Shown: piece after piece, positions 13,976 to 28,900 of the stretch | Layout: each line of letters starts with the position of its first letter | How positions within the stretch are numbered: the stretch's first letter is position 1 | Source of the DNA: Cucumis sativus | Taxonomy: Eukaryota; Streptophyta; Magnoliopsida; Cucurbitales; Cucurbitaceae | DNA length: 64,000 bases | Assembly (NCBI RefSeq): GCF_000004075.3 | Contig: NC_026660.2 | Coordinates: 12,834,001-12,898,000, forward strand | Direction: 5' to 3' | Translations under genes and position numbers: made by a program | The notes under the pieces: model-generated | What the model was told of the DNA's origin: nothing | Databases searched by the model: none | Seen by the model: only the letters and a program-made list of their open reading frames with translations

Positions 13976-14340
13976 CTTCCCTAAAATCCAGTATCATTCT
14001 AATAAGAAAAGAACGACAATCAAAACAAAAAAAAACACCCAGAAACTAGATTTAATCGAAGCACTTCTCTCTCGCTACCAAAAATGAAATCGAAACCCTT
14101 ATTCAGAGGAAGAAGAATCGATACCGGCTCCTCTTGAACAGAACGATCAGCGAAGACGATCGTACTGTTGATGGTTATTGGAGTAATCTAACAAAACCCC
14201 AGAAGAGATTGAAGCCGAAAAAAGAAGAAATAATGATTCGATTGGGGTTCGAAGGAGCTCGTAGTTCCAAAATTTCGGAGTTTTGACAAGGAAAAGTTGA
14301 TGATCGTAGAAAGAAAGCGAACTGGGGTTTGGATTTTCCG
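13976..14340 (-). promoter_or_regulatory. 5' UTR and proximal promoter of the CW zinc-finger gene
   Basis: Upstream of the ATG at 13975 the minus strand carries a moderately GC-richer stretch up to about 14340, typical of a plant 5' UTR/promoter. A long pyrimidine/T tract follows on the plus strand (14346-14367). No clear TATA box was identified. The transcription start is not defined by the sequence. Confidence 0.4.
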
Positions 14341-17280
14341 GGATTTTTTTTCTTTTTTTTTTTTTTACTAGATTTTCAAGTTCTTATATTATTCCGATTT
14401 CCGCCTAAAGAAAAGAGAGAAAAAATTCTCCGCCCGCCGTCTGATGAAAATATATTATTTCCTCCAAAAGTTTCTCTCACTTTTCTCCTCTTCTCAGTGT
14501 GGGCTTAATTCTACTCCCACGAGTACCCTATTAACACGTGGCATTTTTTCTCTTTTTGACAAATTTACTCTTTTATCCCTAACTTTTCGTTTTCATTTTT
14601 ATTTGAAATTGAATTTTGCTTCTAAAAAATTAGTATAATGAATTTTGTCGTGATTTTGTTTAAATAGTTTATCCATTTTTTCTATTTTAAAAATAATTAG
14701 TTTATTGAGTTTTATTGTATTTTATAATTATTCAAATTAATTTTCAAATCTTTTTTTAAAGAAAGATAAATCTTTTATCTTAATCTACCTTCCTCCAGGG
14801 AAGTTTGGGGAAAAAATCATTAGATTGAAACCTTTTATGCCAATAGATTTTTGCGTGAATTTTATCTTAGTTTTGATTTGGATTTTGTTGACTTTGGTTG
14901 AAGATTTCCACTTTTAAGATATATATAGTTTATTAAGTTTTACTATAAAGTTCTAATTTTAAATTAAAATCTGAAAGGATTACTTTATTCAATGAAACAT
15001 TGGGAAAAAAGTACTAGACTTAATTTTGTATACAAATAAATTTTAGTGTGAACACAAAAGTTTGTATATTTAGGCTATAATTTTGGCAAAGACAAAATTT
15101 TTAAGCTATTTTTTATAAAAAAAAAAATAAATTTTATCCTTTGATTATATTTTGGAAGCAAATATTATTATAACCGTAATGCCTTTAGAATCTATGTATG
15201 TGTGGCATGATAAATTAGAAGTAAATGCATCAAAATTTGAAGTTATGAACAAAGCTAACCAAATGAGAAAAAAAGCAAAACCAAATTTTATATCAACGTG
15301 AACACACAAGTACCAACCATTCTTAAATTTTAGGTATGAAGGTCCTACAACATTTTTTTTGTAACCAAAAAGTACATACATACTGAATCATAAAATAAAA
15401 AGTATTTCTAGAGATGAATGACCTAACAAGACATTGGGCTCTATCACATGAGAACTCGATTCATAGAAAACAAAAGTATCGACGAACCAAGGAAATAAGC
15501 TATCATAGGAACTTACGTTGAACATGTGTATTGTTTGAACTTTTAGAGGAACCCTCAACGGACCTGAACTTCGTATATTATATAATATAACATAATATCA
15601 ATATCACTAATTGTGGGTGTAATAAGTAAACGCACCCCACCATATACATTAAAAAAAATTGTCATCAAAATACATAAATTACTTAAAAATAAAACGAAAG
15701 TAGTTATTAATGTTCGAAAAAGTTATAGAAAATAGCCAAATTGCTACCAATTTCAATAGTTTAAAAACAACCATAACACATGCTAAAAATAGTTAAAAAA
15801 TTTGTTTAGCTTGTAAAAATTTTATTTAAAAACACGTGAATAAAATAGATATAATAACAAGACACAATGCAACTTTTTTAAAAAAACATTAAAATAAAAA
15901 GGATGTTAATTATTAATAACAAATTAGTAATTCTCGCCAAATGATATAATGAATTCGGGCAAGGCAGAGGTCCTATTTATAAGAACTTAGAAGACCTAAT
16001 TTCAATCATAATCAAATTAAAATTCCAATGTTAAAAGGATTTTGTTTTTTCTTATCTCGTAAATTAAATATATACATATATGCATGCTTTAAGGGAGGTT
16101 ACATTATCTCATCGACTAAATCTCAAATCTAGTGTTTTAACTTTTAAAAATTAGTACTTTAATTATTAAATTATTTAGATAGCTTATAAAGAGTAAACTT
16201 GTTTTAAAAAAATAATAATATTTCACAAAATATTTACACTTTAATTACGTAAATTTAATATAATATAAATTTTGTATTTTTGTTTTATGACGTCAATTTT
16301 TTATATTTTTGAAAAAAATCCCTCTACTATACTTTGATACAACGCTTGAGTTGTTTGGATTGCATTTACTTCGTTCAATTTTATTAGTTTAACATTTTAG
16401 GATTTTTTTTTTGTGAATTTAGTACGTTACATTTAATATATTTGTGTTCAACTTACTTATATACCTTAGACTTTTTTTTTAAAGAAAAAACGTATCGAGA
16501 TTCTAGTTTTTTAGAAATTGACACATGTCACCATATTTTATCGTATACGTATTCATGTTTGTGCTTTCTAGGATAAACAATTCAAATCAATTATTATAAA
16601 AAGTGATTTATAGATTTTAGTGGTTAACAATCTCTATAACTGTATAATTATTAAAATCAATAAAACTCTCTCAAACGTCATTACCTTATTTATACTATTT
16701 TTCGTCTAGTGACACTCTCCCCATACCAATTATGGCCACCACCTTCCTTCACTATCGTTGTTGGTCAACTCCACGAGTGACCACTCTAAAGCACCACCAA
16801 CTCTAACATCAACCATCCTATATGTTTCACTATAGCAACCGTTATTTTAAGGAGAATCTACATAAATAGAATAAAATTGAAAGTATTTATATCCTATAAC
16901 AAAAAGTAAAAGTTGGATACTTTAGACTTAGATTAAAATTTTGGTTATCTATTTTGGACTTGGATTAAAATTTTGCTATTGGCCGTAAATAGTTTGTCGA
17001 TTATTATGTTTTTACAAATTTTCCTTATTTTAAATTATTAGTTGGTATATTATATTATTAATCATGCTTTAAAGTAATTTAACAATATAAAAACATTTTC
17101 TTTAGAAAAGTTACAAATAATTTGTCTACAACAGGAAAGAGTGACCAAACACATCTATTTTCTTATTGAAAGCATTTTTAATAAAAAACATTTTTTTCAA
17201 GTAATCTGCTTAAAAATAAAACAAAAACATTAATGTGATTTTATATACAAAGTTAATTAGATTGCTATATATATATATAT

Positions 17281-17710
17281 AAGTATTTAGTTAATGTCAA
17301 ATTACTATAAATGACCATTATTAAACCCTATTAACTAATAATTTAAAAACAATTTCAATTTATGTATTTAAAAGCATATGTTGAACTATCTAATTAAAAT
17401 CAAAAGAGTATTGTGTTTTTATATACTAATTCTCTTGGTTTGTTATATATATTAAAAAGTATTTAATTAATGTCAAATTACTGTAAATGACAACTATTAA
17501 ATGCTAGTGACTAATAATTTAAAAACAATTTTTTTGCATGGTTGAGTTTTTATTAACTGTTTTTAAAATGAGATGTTGATCTATCTCTAATTCGACACTA
17601 GAGTTAATCGAAAAGAGTTGATAGTTGGAAATAATCAATGAAGTTGGTTGAAAAGTTGGTCGCTAGAGTTGGTTGTCAAAAAATATTTAATTAATGTCAA
17701 ATTACTATAG
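17281..17710 (+). repeat. Diverged direct repeats, unit about 74 bp, three copies
   Basis: A unit starting AA(G)TATTTA(G/A)TTAATGTCAA and continuing ATTACT(A/G)TA to CTAATAATTTAAAAACAATT occurs at 17281-17355 and 17457-17530. A shortened third copy (first 30 bp only) is at 17681-17710. Spacing is irregular (176 and 224 bp), so this looks like segmental duplication rather than a simple tandem array. Confidence 0.7.
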
Positions 17711-18538
17711 GTTGTCGAGAGTTGATCCCCATAGATTGTCATTCGTGAAGGTGGATAGTATGTAGACAAGACACGCATTGGCTAACTGTAATATATATTT
17801 AAACAACGAAACTAGAAAATGTAATATATATTTGTCACACACAACACATACGTTTTTTTGGTTCCACAACACGTGTGGTGAAATATATTCGAATCTCTAG
17901 TTAACCTCATGGTATGGAAGGCACGTGTCTAATGTCAGTTAGTTGTGTCCGTGTAAGCTCAAATAAAACCATATGTAGAAGCTTAAAAAACATTGTTTGT
18001 ATAGGCAAGATTTAGAATGCGGATGTCTAATGAAATTTTAAAGTCCCACGTTTACAAACTTTGATGGAAATATGGATAGAATGTCAATATCGATCAATGT
18101 TTATGAAAAAATTATAAAAACGAAAAAAATAAATTTAAATTATTGAGGAAATATTTTATGATTTTAAAATAAGTTAACATGTCACATTTTTATGTGTCGT
18201 CTATTTCTTTTTTGATATAATGAAAATGTTAATTTGCCCTCCATATCATGTCGAACCAATAAAAATATAGAAATATTCATGAAAGCGATCAAAATTTAAT
18301 GTTACGTTTATAGGCAATAACCACATGAATTGGAAAATTTTCAAAAAGCTTGTATAAATATGAACCAAAGTCAAAAGATTTATTCTCAAATTTCATAGAT
18401 ACAATCGAAGACATAATTGATGGATTGTTACTCCCAACAAATTAATTTAGGCAAAAAAATGTTGATCGCGACTTAGGTTTTTGGACATATTCCAAGTTGT
18501 GTTGTTTAGAATATTTGGTTTAATTGAATTTAAAATTA

Positions 18539-18566
18539 TGTTATATATATATATATATATATAACA
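18539..18566. repeat. AT microsatellite forming a perfect palindrome
   Basis: About eleven AT dinucleotides are bordered by GTTAT and ATAAC, so the whole stretch is self-complementary. Such tracts are common in plant spacers and often polymorphic in length. Confidence 0.8.
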
Positions 18567-21500
18567 TATTTGATAGTTACATGGTTAATTAATGTATACA
18601 ATTGACCGGGGTCAGTTAAAATAGACATAATTACTTAATAATAAAGTTAATAAATGCAAGTCAATATTTATGAGAGTGTGTGAGAATGACAAGTTTGTTT
18701 ATCAAGTCGATGGAAAATGTTAGAATGACTACATCAACTATGTCCAAACGTATTTTCATTAATTTTAATTAACAAACAATTTAAATAAGGATCATGAAAT
18801 AATGAAAATGTTTAAAATCCGACCAACTTGTTTTAACCATGCAAAAGCTTCTTTCCTGCTTGACTTTGGAAGTGAAATTCAAAGGCATGTGATGCATCAT
18901 TGTCAAAAGTAGTCTTTGTTTGTCAAAGCGTGTGAATGATTATTTAGCAACGAGTGACGATGTAGTAATGCTAGGATTACGTTGCTCATTTGTTTAACAT
19001 TATATAATTACGGTATATTGTATTTTTATATAACACAAATTAGTTTGTTGTTGATGTTGTATGATGGTTTGAGTCGTACCACTTTCACTTGCTCAAGATT
19101 GAGGTCATGACATATGTTTACATTGTATGATATGGCAAACAGGTTATAGTATATCGTTATATTTATTTACTTTGTGTTACGAATTGAGAGTGATATTATA
19201 ATATCAATACAAAATAATTGAATGGTGTAATGGAAATAACAAAATAAAATGGAAGGATGTGACTTCAACTTTGTAATGATTTAGGAATGATTACAAAAAG
19301 AGAGTCGTGAATGGTGAAATGTAATAACGTAATGGAAAAACACATGAACGTGAAAGGGGAAAGTGATAATAGAGACACTTTTGTATTATTGTTTTCGTTT
19401 GAAAAATGATGGTTTATCCCCCATGTAACATTTAAATTTAAGTAACAAATTGCTTTTTACTTACTCGTGATTTTCATATTTATTACGTAAATACATCAAG
19501 TTATTTAAGATTACCTAAAGCAAGTTCCAAAACTTATAGGCGAGCATAAGAAAGGAGGCACAAGAGAACGTGCAAATTCCAGGAGAAAAAAGTTAGTGTC
19601 TTAGGGTTAGTCGACTAGTTGAGTTGATACATATTGTTCGTACATATATGTATCAATCGAAAAAAAACTACATTGCGCTTGATTTAGCTCTTTGCATCGT
19701 CAACATGACATGTATTAGAGCAAGTGTCATACGAGGGCTTATAAAATAAACCTACTCGACAACTCTCAAATGGAAAAAGTACGTAATCTTCAAAGAAGAG
19801 CTCCAAACTTATTTCTTACATGCTTAGTTGAACTATACACTCACAACATTAACTTGGACATTTGAGTGCATTAAGCTATACACTACACTAGTACAAGGAT
19901 ATCTTGCGCAAGGTAGCTTGAAAAGCAGAATTGGACTAAGAGAAGAAGATCATAGGTCAATCCCAAAAGGGGCCAACAATGACAACACACATGTGCGAGA
20001 TTTTAACTCAAACCAGCGTTATCAGGAACATTTATAAAATATATATATATATTTTTGTAGTTTTCAACTTTTAACTACGATTTTGAAAACACCTCTAACA
20101 TATCGACAATAAGATAAGAAAAACATTTGATAAAAGTGATGTTTATAAACTTAATTTTAAAAAACATAAAAATGTGATAAAACGATGTTTGAATTTTTAA
20201 ATTTCTAAAAAATGTAATTACTTGTTTTCTATTTATGCTAAAATTTGAAAACACATTTGACCTCAATACCTCATCGTGAAAGCAACAATTAAGTTGTTGA
20301 AGGGAGACAAGCGCCCAAGAGCGAGAGCTAGTTAGCAAGAATAGGATTTCAATGAGGTATTATAGATGTGACTAACTTAAGGTTGTTACATCGGGACTAC
20401 AGTCACTTTAGGATAATTATATAACATATCAAGTAGAGGGTGTGTCAGATCAAGGTCGATACGAGCACATTTCCTACGCACCTTTTGATTATAAATGATG
20501 GTTTGAGCCACTGTGAAACATGTCTCGCTAGCTATATTTTAATAGGATTGGCCTCGACTTGAGTTAGACATACAAATAAATAGTTTGACAAGTAATTTGC
20601 TATATAAACCGATCTTTTTGTTTATGAAAAAAAAAGTAGTGGTTATTAACAAAACTTTATATTTTCTTTTAACCAAAACTCAAATGTAGTAATATTTAGA
20701 TACGACAAAGGATTCTCATAGGAAAAAAGAAGAAGAGAAAATCAGTAGATCAAAATAAATATCTTTAAAAAAGTTGGATGACTTGAAATTCTACTTTTTT
20801 TATATATATCCGAATGGAGATCGACCTTCTCATCTTTAAAATGGAAGTCGTGTTAACTAACTATTATCTAAATTTACCTGAACTGAAATATGAATTTAAA
20901 AATATCGAGAATCAACTTATTTTGTATTATTATTATTATCACTCTATTTTTCTTAAAGAAATTATTACTATTGGTATCATTATTATTTGGGGAGAAGGGC
21001 AAACCATCAATAGACTTAGATCGTAAGGTCATCATTTAATCAATGATTATTTCATGTAGAAAAACATTGTTGGTTGGTTGGTTTATTTTCTATATTTTTA
21101 ATTCAACCATTCTATCATATCATTAGAAAAGGTTAGTTTTTAGAAATTTATTTACCAAATATAAGCTAAAATTATATAAAATTTGATTAATTTCATCATA
21201 GTTTAAATGTTTGGTTATGTTTTAAAATATATTCTCTTTCTCTATAGAACTTTTGAAGCATTGTTTTTTTTTTTTTGAAAATTGTATAGACAAAAATATT
21301 TAAAAAAAAACAGTGTATCATATATATATTATATATTACAAATACGACAAATATAATAAGCAATTAGTGTACGTAATTGATAATCAGTTTTTAAATTTGT
21401 TATTTTTGCAATTTATAAAATATATGTGACATGAACCATATTATTACAGTTATTTTTTTTTACTATTTTTGCAAGTACCATATTTTATTTTCTCAATAGT

Positions 21501-22330
21501 GTTTTTAGAATTATTCTTTATTTCACACCTAGAATATTCTTCTATTAACAAAATACTAAAATCACAATGATTATTATTTTTTCTTTACTATAAAAGTTGA
21601 CTTTTTTTAGTTGAGTGGTATTATCTAAATATTCGACTTATTGATTTGATAATTTATATTTATATTAATTGAGTTATGATTATATTAATTAAAAAGAAGT
21701 TTCATTCAAAATTCTCAAAATTTGTTTCACTGATTTTGCATAAAAATTTGCAATATGCATTTTATTGTGTTAACTCCATATATATGTTTTAAAGAAAATC
21801 AAACAAACTAATCTTAAATAGTAGTGTTTGTTTTACTTGTATTAGGAAAAATTTAATTTGATAAGTTACATTTTAATTGTAATAATTATAAAACCTTGTG
21901 GCTATATGTTTGTATAACAAAACTTTTGATACATATATTTTATTTTTTAGTACGATGACGGCAGAACGAAGATCAAACCTCTATCTCTAAAATGAAATAT
22001 CACGTCAATCACTACCATTACTTTTAATTAATATTTTAATATTTTATTGGTAAGGATAGACAACTCTATCACTTTACAATATGCCAATATTAATTGCATC
22101 AATAGTTAGACCTCGGCTTCATATTTAATATTACAAATTATTTTCTTAAAAAGACGATGTATTTTTTCTAAATTTAAAAACTTCAATTTTACTTCCATTT
22201 ATTGATTCATTATTATTATTTTGTTACAGTTTCATTTCATTATTTTCCATAGAATATTTTATATGCATGTAAGTGTATATTTTAAAAAATAAAAACAAAA
22301 ACAAAAACATTATTTTTTAAAATATATATT

Positions 22331-22964
22331 ATTATTATTTCTCCCCCTCTACATCTCTATCAAACCCGTTTCTGTGTTCTAGGGTTCGAAGTTAGATTCC
22401 GATCATATCGCTTCTCCATTTCGATTCTCTCACCCACTCTCTATATTGTCTTCATCTAAATTTTCCATTTTACTTTTCGGTTTTTAAAAATCTCTGATTA
22501 TATTTAGGGTTACAGATTCTTGTTTTCGAGTTCGCATTTGAATGCGATTCATATCCGAAGGTGTTTGGCTTCAAATTTTGGTGGGTTCTTGCTCCCGTTT
22601 GTTTAGGGCTAGGGTTTTTTTTTTTTTGGGGGGGGGGGGGTACAATTCTGCACTTCTATGTTAGCAATGGCTGCTAGAACTTCTGATTTTTGATTGCGGA
22701 AGTCTGTTGTAGAATAATCTGGTTTCTTTGCTTCCTTTTACTTTTGCCTTCCACGGTTGACGAATTACTTTTGAGTTGAGACTAGCTTGTTCGTTTGGAG
22801 GATGATTAAGTTGTGAGATGTCAGATTTGTAGATTTCTATATTGTAGCGTAATTTGCTGGAATTGATTTTGCAGTGTGTTGTGGTTTAAATTAATGGGGA
22901 CGCGGTAGAAGTTTCATTTCCTGAAGACTACATTTGGGGAACTCTCTCATCAATTGAGCGTCGA
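22331..22964 (+). promoter_or_regulatory. SNF4 5' leader with probable leader intron and a 4-codon upstream ORF
   Basis: A pyrimidine-rich stretch (about 22340-22450: CTCCCCCTCTACATCTC and similar) precedes the gene and looks like a plant leader. A plausible leader intron runs from GT at 22561 to AG at 22874 (TTGATTTTGCAG). It contains a T13-G13 tract (22615-22640). In the next exon an upstream ORF ATG-GGG-ACG-CGG-TAG sits at 22894-22908, 56 bp before the main ATG. An in-frame stop TAA at 22887-22889 supports 22965 as the first usable start in its frame. The intron is an inference from splice-site shape. Confidence 0.5.
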
Positions 22965-25900
22965 ATGTTTGCTTCCAGTATGGATACTGTGCGGGACACA
23001 GCTAGAACTGCGGGAACCTTGTTAATCCCAATGCGGTTTGTCTGGCCTTATGGGGGAAGAAGTGTGTTTCTTAGCGGTTCTTTCACCAGGTGATGTTCGG
23101 GAGTTCATAGTCTTTTGTACTTCGATTCTTTCCTGCATGTTCTATGGTTGTGGGACGTATCAACCGAGTTTGGATTTTCTGGTTTAACATGCGTATGTGT
23201 GTTATGTTGTAAACGATTTTTGTAAATTATAATTGTATTTTGATGAAGGTGGTCGGAGCTTGTTCCTATGACGCCTATGGAGGGTTGTCCCACTGTTTTT
23301 CAGGCTATTTACAGCTTAACCCCTGGATATCACCAGGTCAGATTGTGGTGGTTGAATAGGACCTTTTAAATTGTTCATGCTATTTTTCACGGGCACCACA
23401 GATATGTGATGAAACTATGGTGCTCTTTAGCTGTATGCAGCATAATTTTGCTATAATCTTAGATGTTAGTTTAGTAAGCATTGAATAGTAGTTGTGCTGC
23501 TTGGGTGAAGCTGATGTTTGTCAAGGAAAACATGGGTTTCTGGAAGAATTATATTAAACAGAATCACAACTATATTGGATTCTCCGACAATTTTATGTTA
23601 ATGATGACCTTGGGTCAAGGTTAGAATGTGTAGGAATGGCTTTTCAAAAAATTAGTTTTTCCGGTTATTGCTTGCGCGATCATAGAATTTTTGCTATACT
23701 AAGTAATATTGTCAATCGTTTTATCTTTATTCAAATCATCTGTGCAGTTATTATGAGTAGCAATGACATTTTTCTTGTTATTTCCAACTGACTTCACTAT
23801 GTTCTTCAATATTGAGCAATTGTCATGCTTAGCTATTAAATTAGAATTATACAACTAAATTTTATTGAAGATACTTAAATTGGTTGATTTTCATTTGTTT
23901 TTGAAATTTACTAATGTGCGCACAAAGGTTGTCTTGTATGCAGTATAAATTTTTTGTTGATGGTGAATGGCGTCACGATGAGCAACAGACTTGTGTTTCT
24001 GGGGAATATGGGGTTGTAAATACTGTTCTATTGGCTACAGAGCCTAGTTATGCTGCTCCACTTGCCAATCCAGAGATGACCCCTGGATCTAGCATGGATG
24101 TGGACAATGAGGCCTTCCGTCGCTTGGTTAGAATTATTTATTTATTATTGCTCTATTAATTTTATTTTGTTATGCCATAGAGTAAAGGAAGTCAAGGATC
24201 GTGGATTTCTTTGACAGTTCGATCTATGATATTGATCAGCTGATGGACATGCATATTGCAATTACTATTTTCTAGCTTGAGCCTTTTATAGAATAATGGC
24301 TGGTGTTATCTGATTTATTTCTGTCGTACTTATGGATTAGGTTTTTGATGTATCTTACTTCTATTTACTGGGATTTCTGCGTCAGGTTTACACTCTCACT
24401 GGTTCTTTTATTGGCTAATCAAAATTCTTGTTATTATCCAGGTCCGAATAAATGATGGACGATTGTCTGAGGCTGTGCATAGTATATCAGAGGCTGATCT
24501 GCAGTGCTCTCGTCACCGCATATCTGCTTTCTTGTCCACACATACTGTTTACGAGTTGCTCCCGGAGTCAGGCAAGGTTTGGATTCTCTATCTTTTTCTT
24601 CTTCCTTTTATTTATTTATTTTTTGCATGATACCATATTTTTACTTCTTGTTTTATTTGTGCTTATTCAATTATGTTACAGGTTGTAGCTTTGGACATTG
24701 ACTTACCTGTGAAGCAAGCTTTTCATATATTGCATGAGCAGGTATGTCCTTTTCTCCTGTCCTCCCATACCCTCTGTTCAACTGGTAAAACCATCAAATG
24801 AAGAAGGAGAAAATAGAACTTCCCCTCTCCGACTTCTTTTTGTGACGTATTATCTTTCAACTATTTGGGGACATAAAAATCATACCATTTCATATCCAAT
24901 ATGATTCATAGGTTTAGTCGGAAGAGTGCTCTTAAAATTCCAACTTTGAAATTTGATTGGGAGGGGTGGTTGAATGTACTTTGATTTGATTTTTTAAGTA
25001 CAAATTACACGTTAGAAGCTAGTTGATGTTTGTTCAAATCTCGTTTTGCCCTTTTCTACAAATGAAATAATTGAGACATTTCTTATTTTCTTTTTATCAC
25101 CTATTGATTTGTATTTGGTTGTTCAAGAAATTTGGATTTGTGACTTATCTATATTAACTCTTTGCAGGGTATCCCAACAGCTCCACTTTGGGATTTCAGC
25201 AAGGGGCAATTTGTTGGAGTTCTCAGTGCTTCAGATTTTATTTTAATATTAAAAGAAGTATGTCTAGAAGCCATTTCCCCCCCTGCATTTTATCTTCCCC
25301 CCAATTGGTGTTTAAATCGATGATGATGCATTTTTTTCTTATTTTTGTTTTGGAGATTTTTTTGTCTCTGAAAACTCTTGAGTATAAGCATCATCTCACT
25401 GACAGGATCTATTATTTTGATTTATCTTTGTTTGGGCATCATAAGTATGCTTATAGAATTGTTGCTGTTTCTCATCCACTTATATCCTGTAGTTCATTTC
25501 TTTTCAAATATGCTAATTTAAATTTGAATAGTAGCTTGGGAAGCGTGGCTCAAACCTGACGGAGGAAGAGCTTGAAACACATACCATATCTGCTTGGAAA
25601 GAGGGTAAAGCATATTTGAATGGTCGAGTGGATGGACAAGGAAGGTTTTTGTCAAGACAGTTCATTCACGTGAGTAATATATTTCTCAATTTTTAAAACT
25701 AATTTGTACTATTTTTATTTCTTCATCACAAGTTTTACAAATTCTTGAACTTTAAAACTCAAGGACACAAGTGTACAATCTATAGAACAGATCTTGTTCA
25801 AGTAAGGTCGTCAAATTCTTTAACTTAGATTACCGATTAACAAATTCTTGAAATATGTATCTCATCGCCTTAGATGAAATGTGATATCATGACCGTGTCA

Positions 25901-28900
25901 TTTATACTTGTATCAAAGATCTTGACTTTCTTCTGGACATAGCACGGAACTCTTGAACCGCAATTGGAAAGATTTCTAGGAAGTTCCTAATTTTGGATTT
26001 CAGGGGGTTAAAGTGCTTTAGCATTGTGTTAAGTGGTTTGGTTTCATGATTTCAAGCTAAAGCATTTACCTACTTTGAATTATTAGTTTAAACGGAAAAT
26101 GCCATTGGCTACTGTCTTAATCCATTTGCACCTCTGTGTTCACACCATGTAATTGAGGGTGAGATTGCACTGTTTACTCTTTTGTAATCTCCCTTTTAAA
26201 TATATTTTGTATTTTTGATCAATTCAAAGTGTTTAAGCAATCTATACCACTTGAAGTCTTTGTTTTTTGACCCAACCTGCCAGAAACGTGTGCTGACTCT
26301 GTTATTGTTGCTCATGTAGGCTGAACCATTTGATAATTTGAAAGATGTTGCTTTAAAGATCTTGCAAAATCAGGTGGCTACAGTTCCCATAATTCATTCA
26401 TCTGCAGAAGATGGTTCATTTCCACAATTGTTGCATCTTGCTTCACTTTCTGGAATACTAAAATGTAAGTGTTCTCCTAATTTCTTATTTTAAAAATGGA
26501 GCTTCCGCTGATACTAAGTAGTGGGTGTTAGTTTCCAGGTATCTGCAGGTACTTCAGGCATTGTTCCAGCTTGTTGCCTGTGCTTCAACTGCCAATTTTT
26601 GCGATCCCAGTCGGTACGTGGGTCCCAAAAATTGGAGAATCAAACGGAAGACCATTAGCTATGTTGAGACCTAGTGCTTCTCTTAGCTCAGCGTTAAACT
26701 TACTGATTCAAGGTTTGGACTTACACTTTCTTGTTTCTTCTATAGATGGTTTTACTTTGGGGGTTGTATTCAGATAGATGGCCTTTCCTCTTAAGAAGGA
26801 AGTGGGACTGCTTCTGTGGATATCAGATAACTTGAGGGTTTTTAGTAAGGGTTCTTCCAGATCTGGGCTTCTTTTTGGTCTTCCGTCACTCCCTTGACCC
26901 AATCTATTGATGCAAAAATGAGGTCAGGTTACGAATGGGAAAAAGCTGGGTTAGATTTTGAACTTAGATTATGAGTGGAGAGTCGAGGGACTGTAATTTT
27001 ACATTATCCAACTTATTTGATTAAGTTTGTGTGCGCTCTTTTATGTATGTGTTCCATTGGCACTTTCACATACTCGTGGACCATATTTGTTTTTCTGGTG
27101 AGGTGTGCTAACATCGCTAGATTGATCTCATAACTCTGGAGTAGACTAAGTAAGTGGAACTGTTGTACTGTAAAAAATAATTACTCAAGCCAAGGGAGTT
27201 ACAGTATAGTGTTTCGAAATTGCAGAAACATCTGGATAATCTGCATCGAGTTGTATCGATAATCGAAACATTTGGATAATCTGCATCGGGTTGTATCGAT
27301 AAGAACATCACATATAAGAATTCAACTCTCACCCCCAGCAGATAAAAATTCTGTTGTTTCACTATCTGGTTTGAATTTTATCTCTTGTTTGGGACGTTTC
27401 TTTAACAAAGTTGTGTCATTGGACTTTGGAGGGCTTCTTTTGATGTGCTTGGGAATTACATTATTTCAGGTTGTTCAACGCTCTATGAAAGGAAATATGT
27501 TGTCTATGAATCTGGTTTTCTGTTTGGATGCATACTTCCACTCTGATAATTGGGCACTGAGATTTGCAATTGAAGTAATGTGTGCATGTCTTATGATTTG
27601 TTTATCAATTGCACTTGACATAGCATTTTGCAACTTGCAGCTCAAGTTAGTTCAATACCCATAGTTGATGACAACGATTCATTGCTGGATGTATATTGCC
27701 GGAGGTTATTTGTTGCAACATCTTTATTTGGACAATTATTTGTTTTTTAATTGGGTTTATTGGAAAGGAAATAAATAACTATGAAACCATTACAATTTTT
27801 TTACAGTGATATAACGGCTCTTGCAAAGGACAGAGCTTATACACACATTAATCTTGATGAAATGACCATTCATCAGGTAACTTGGTTTCGTACTCCCTTC
27901 AATCTCATTTCTAACACACGTTCTTATAAAAAAATCTCATTTCTAACACACGTTCTCATAAAAAAATCTCATTTCTAATACATGTTATCAAGTTGAGGAC
28001 ATTGTTTTTATTTCCTTTGATGGCCCTTTCTTTTCTAGCTGTAGGAACTTATTGTAAGTTTATTGTCTCTCTGTTTTTTGTTGGATTTTTTTTTTAAATG
28101 TCATTTTTAATGGGTAATGGAACTTTTGTGGGAAACATGCAAAAATACAATAGGCCATACAGAAAGTCAGCCAACAAAAGATCCAAGCCAAACTAACTGT
28201 ACAAACGAAGGGGGCTCTTTGGTTGGTGAAGCCTAAAGAGAGAGCCTTAGACCTAGCAAGGATGAATTGATTTTTATATGTTGAAAAATGTAAAATTGAT
28301 TTTAGGTTTAATAAAATCAATACAATTGCAATGTTAGTGAAAAGCAAAACACTTGGGTGTAGCATAGGAAATGAGGAATCAGGAGTAACTGAGAGATGTA
28401 AGATGATAGTGATGCTATCCACACTCCATGGATGTCTCATTTAATTTGTATCAGTATCCATGTCTGTTTCTTATTTATTTGTTAGTACCCTTTAAAAAAT
28501 GGTTGCAGGGAGTGTTCCGTTGTTGAGATTCTTCCTTTTCCATTACTTGGAGTCTCAGACGGAAGGAGGCTCTAGCATTCTGAAAAAACTTGATTACAAA
28601 CTAGTTATCGTCATGAAATAAAAGCTAGTTAGTTATTGTTAAATTCCCATCTCATTTTAATGCAGTCATTTCCTATATACAATCCGATGTTGAATGAAAT
28701 GGTGGAAACTTGTGGTTTTTCTATTTTATCAGTATTCTTATTTTTCCATTGTTCTTGCATCTGCTTCCTTTCAGGCATTGCAACTTGGACAAGATTCTTT
28801 CTCTCTTTATGAGCCACGAAGTCAACGATGTCAGATGTGCCTGCGTTCCGACTCATTGCATAAAGTGATGGATCGTTTGGCAAACCCAGGTAGAGATAAT

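Larger units (their letters stand above)
14341..22330. other. About 8 kb of AT-rich spacer
   Basis: No recognisable coding region, tRNA or complete transposon. The stretch holds long A/T runs, a three-copy diverged direct repeat (17281-17710), an AT palindrome near 18539-18564, and two slightly GC-richer islands around 16720-16830 and 19510-20600. These islands may be remains of old mobile elements, but I cannot assign them. Short ORFs of 60-90 codons here show no protein-like composition. Confidence 0.5.
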
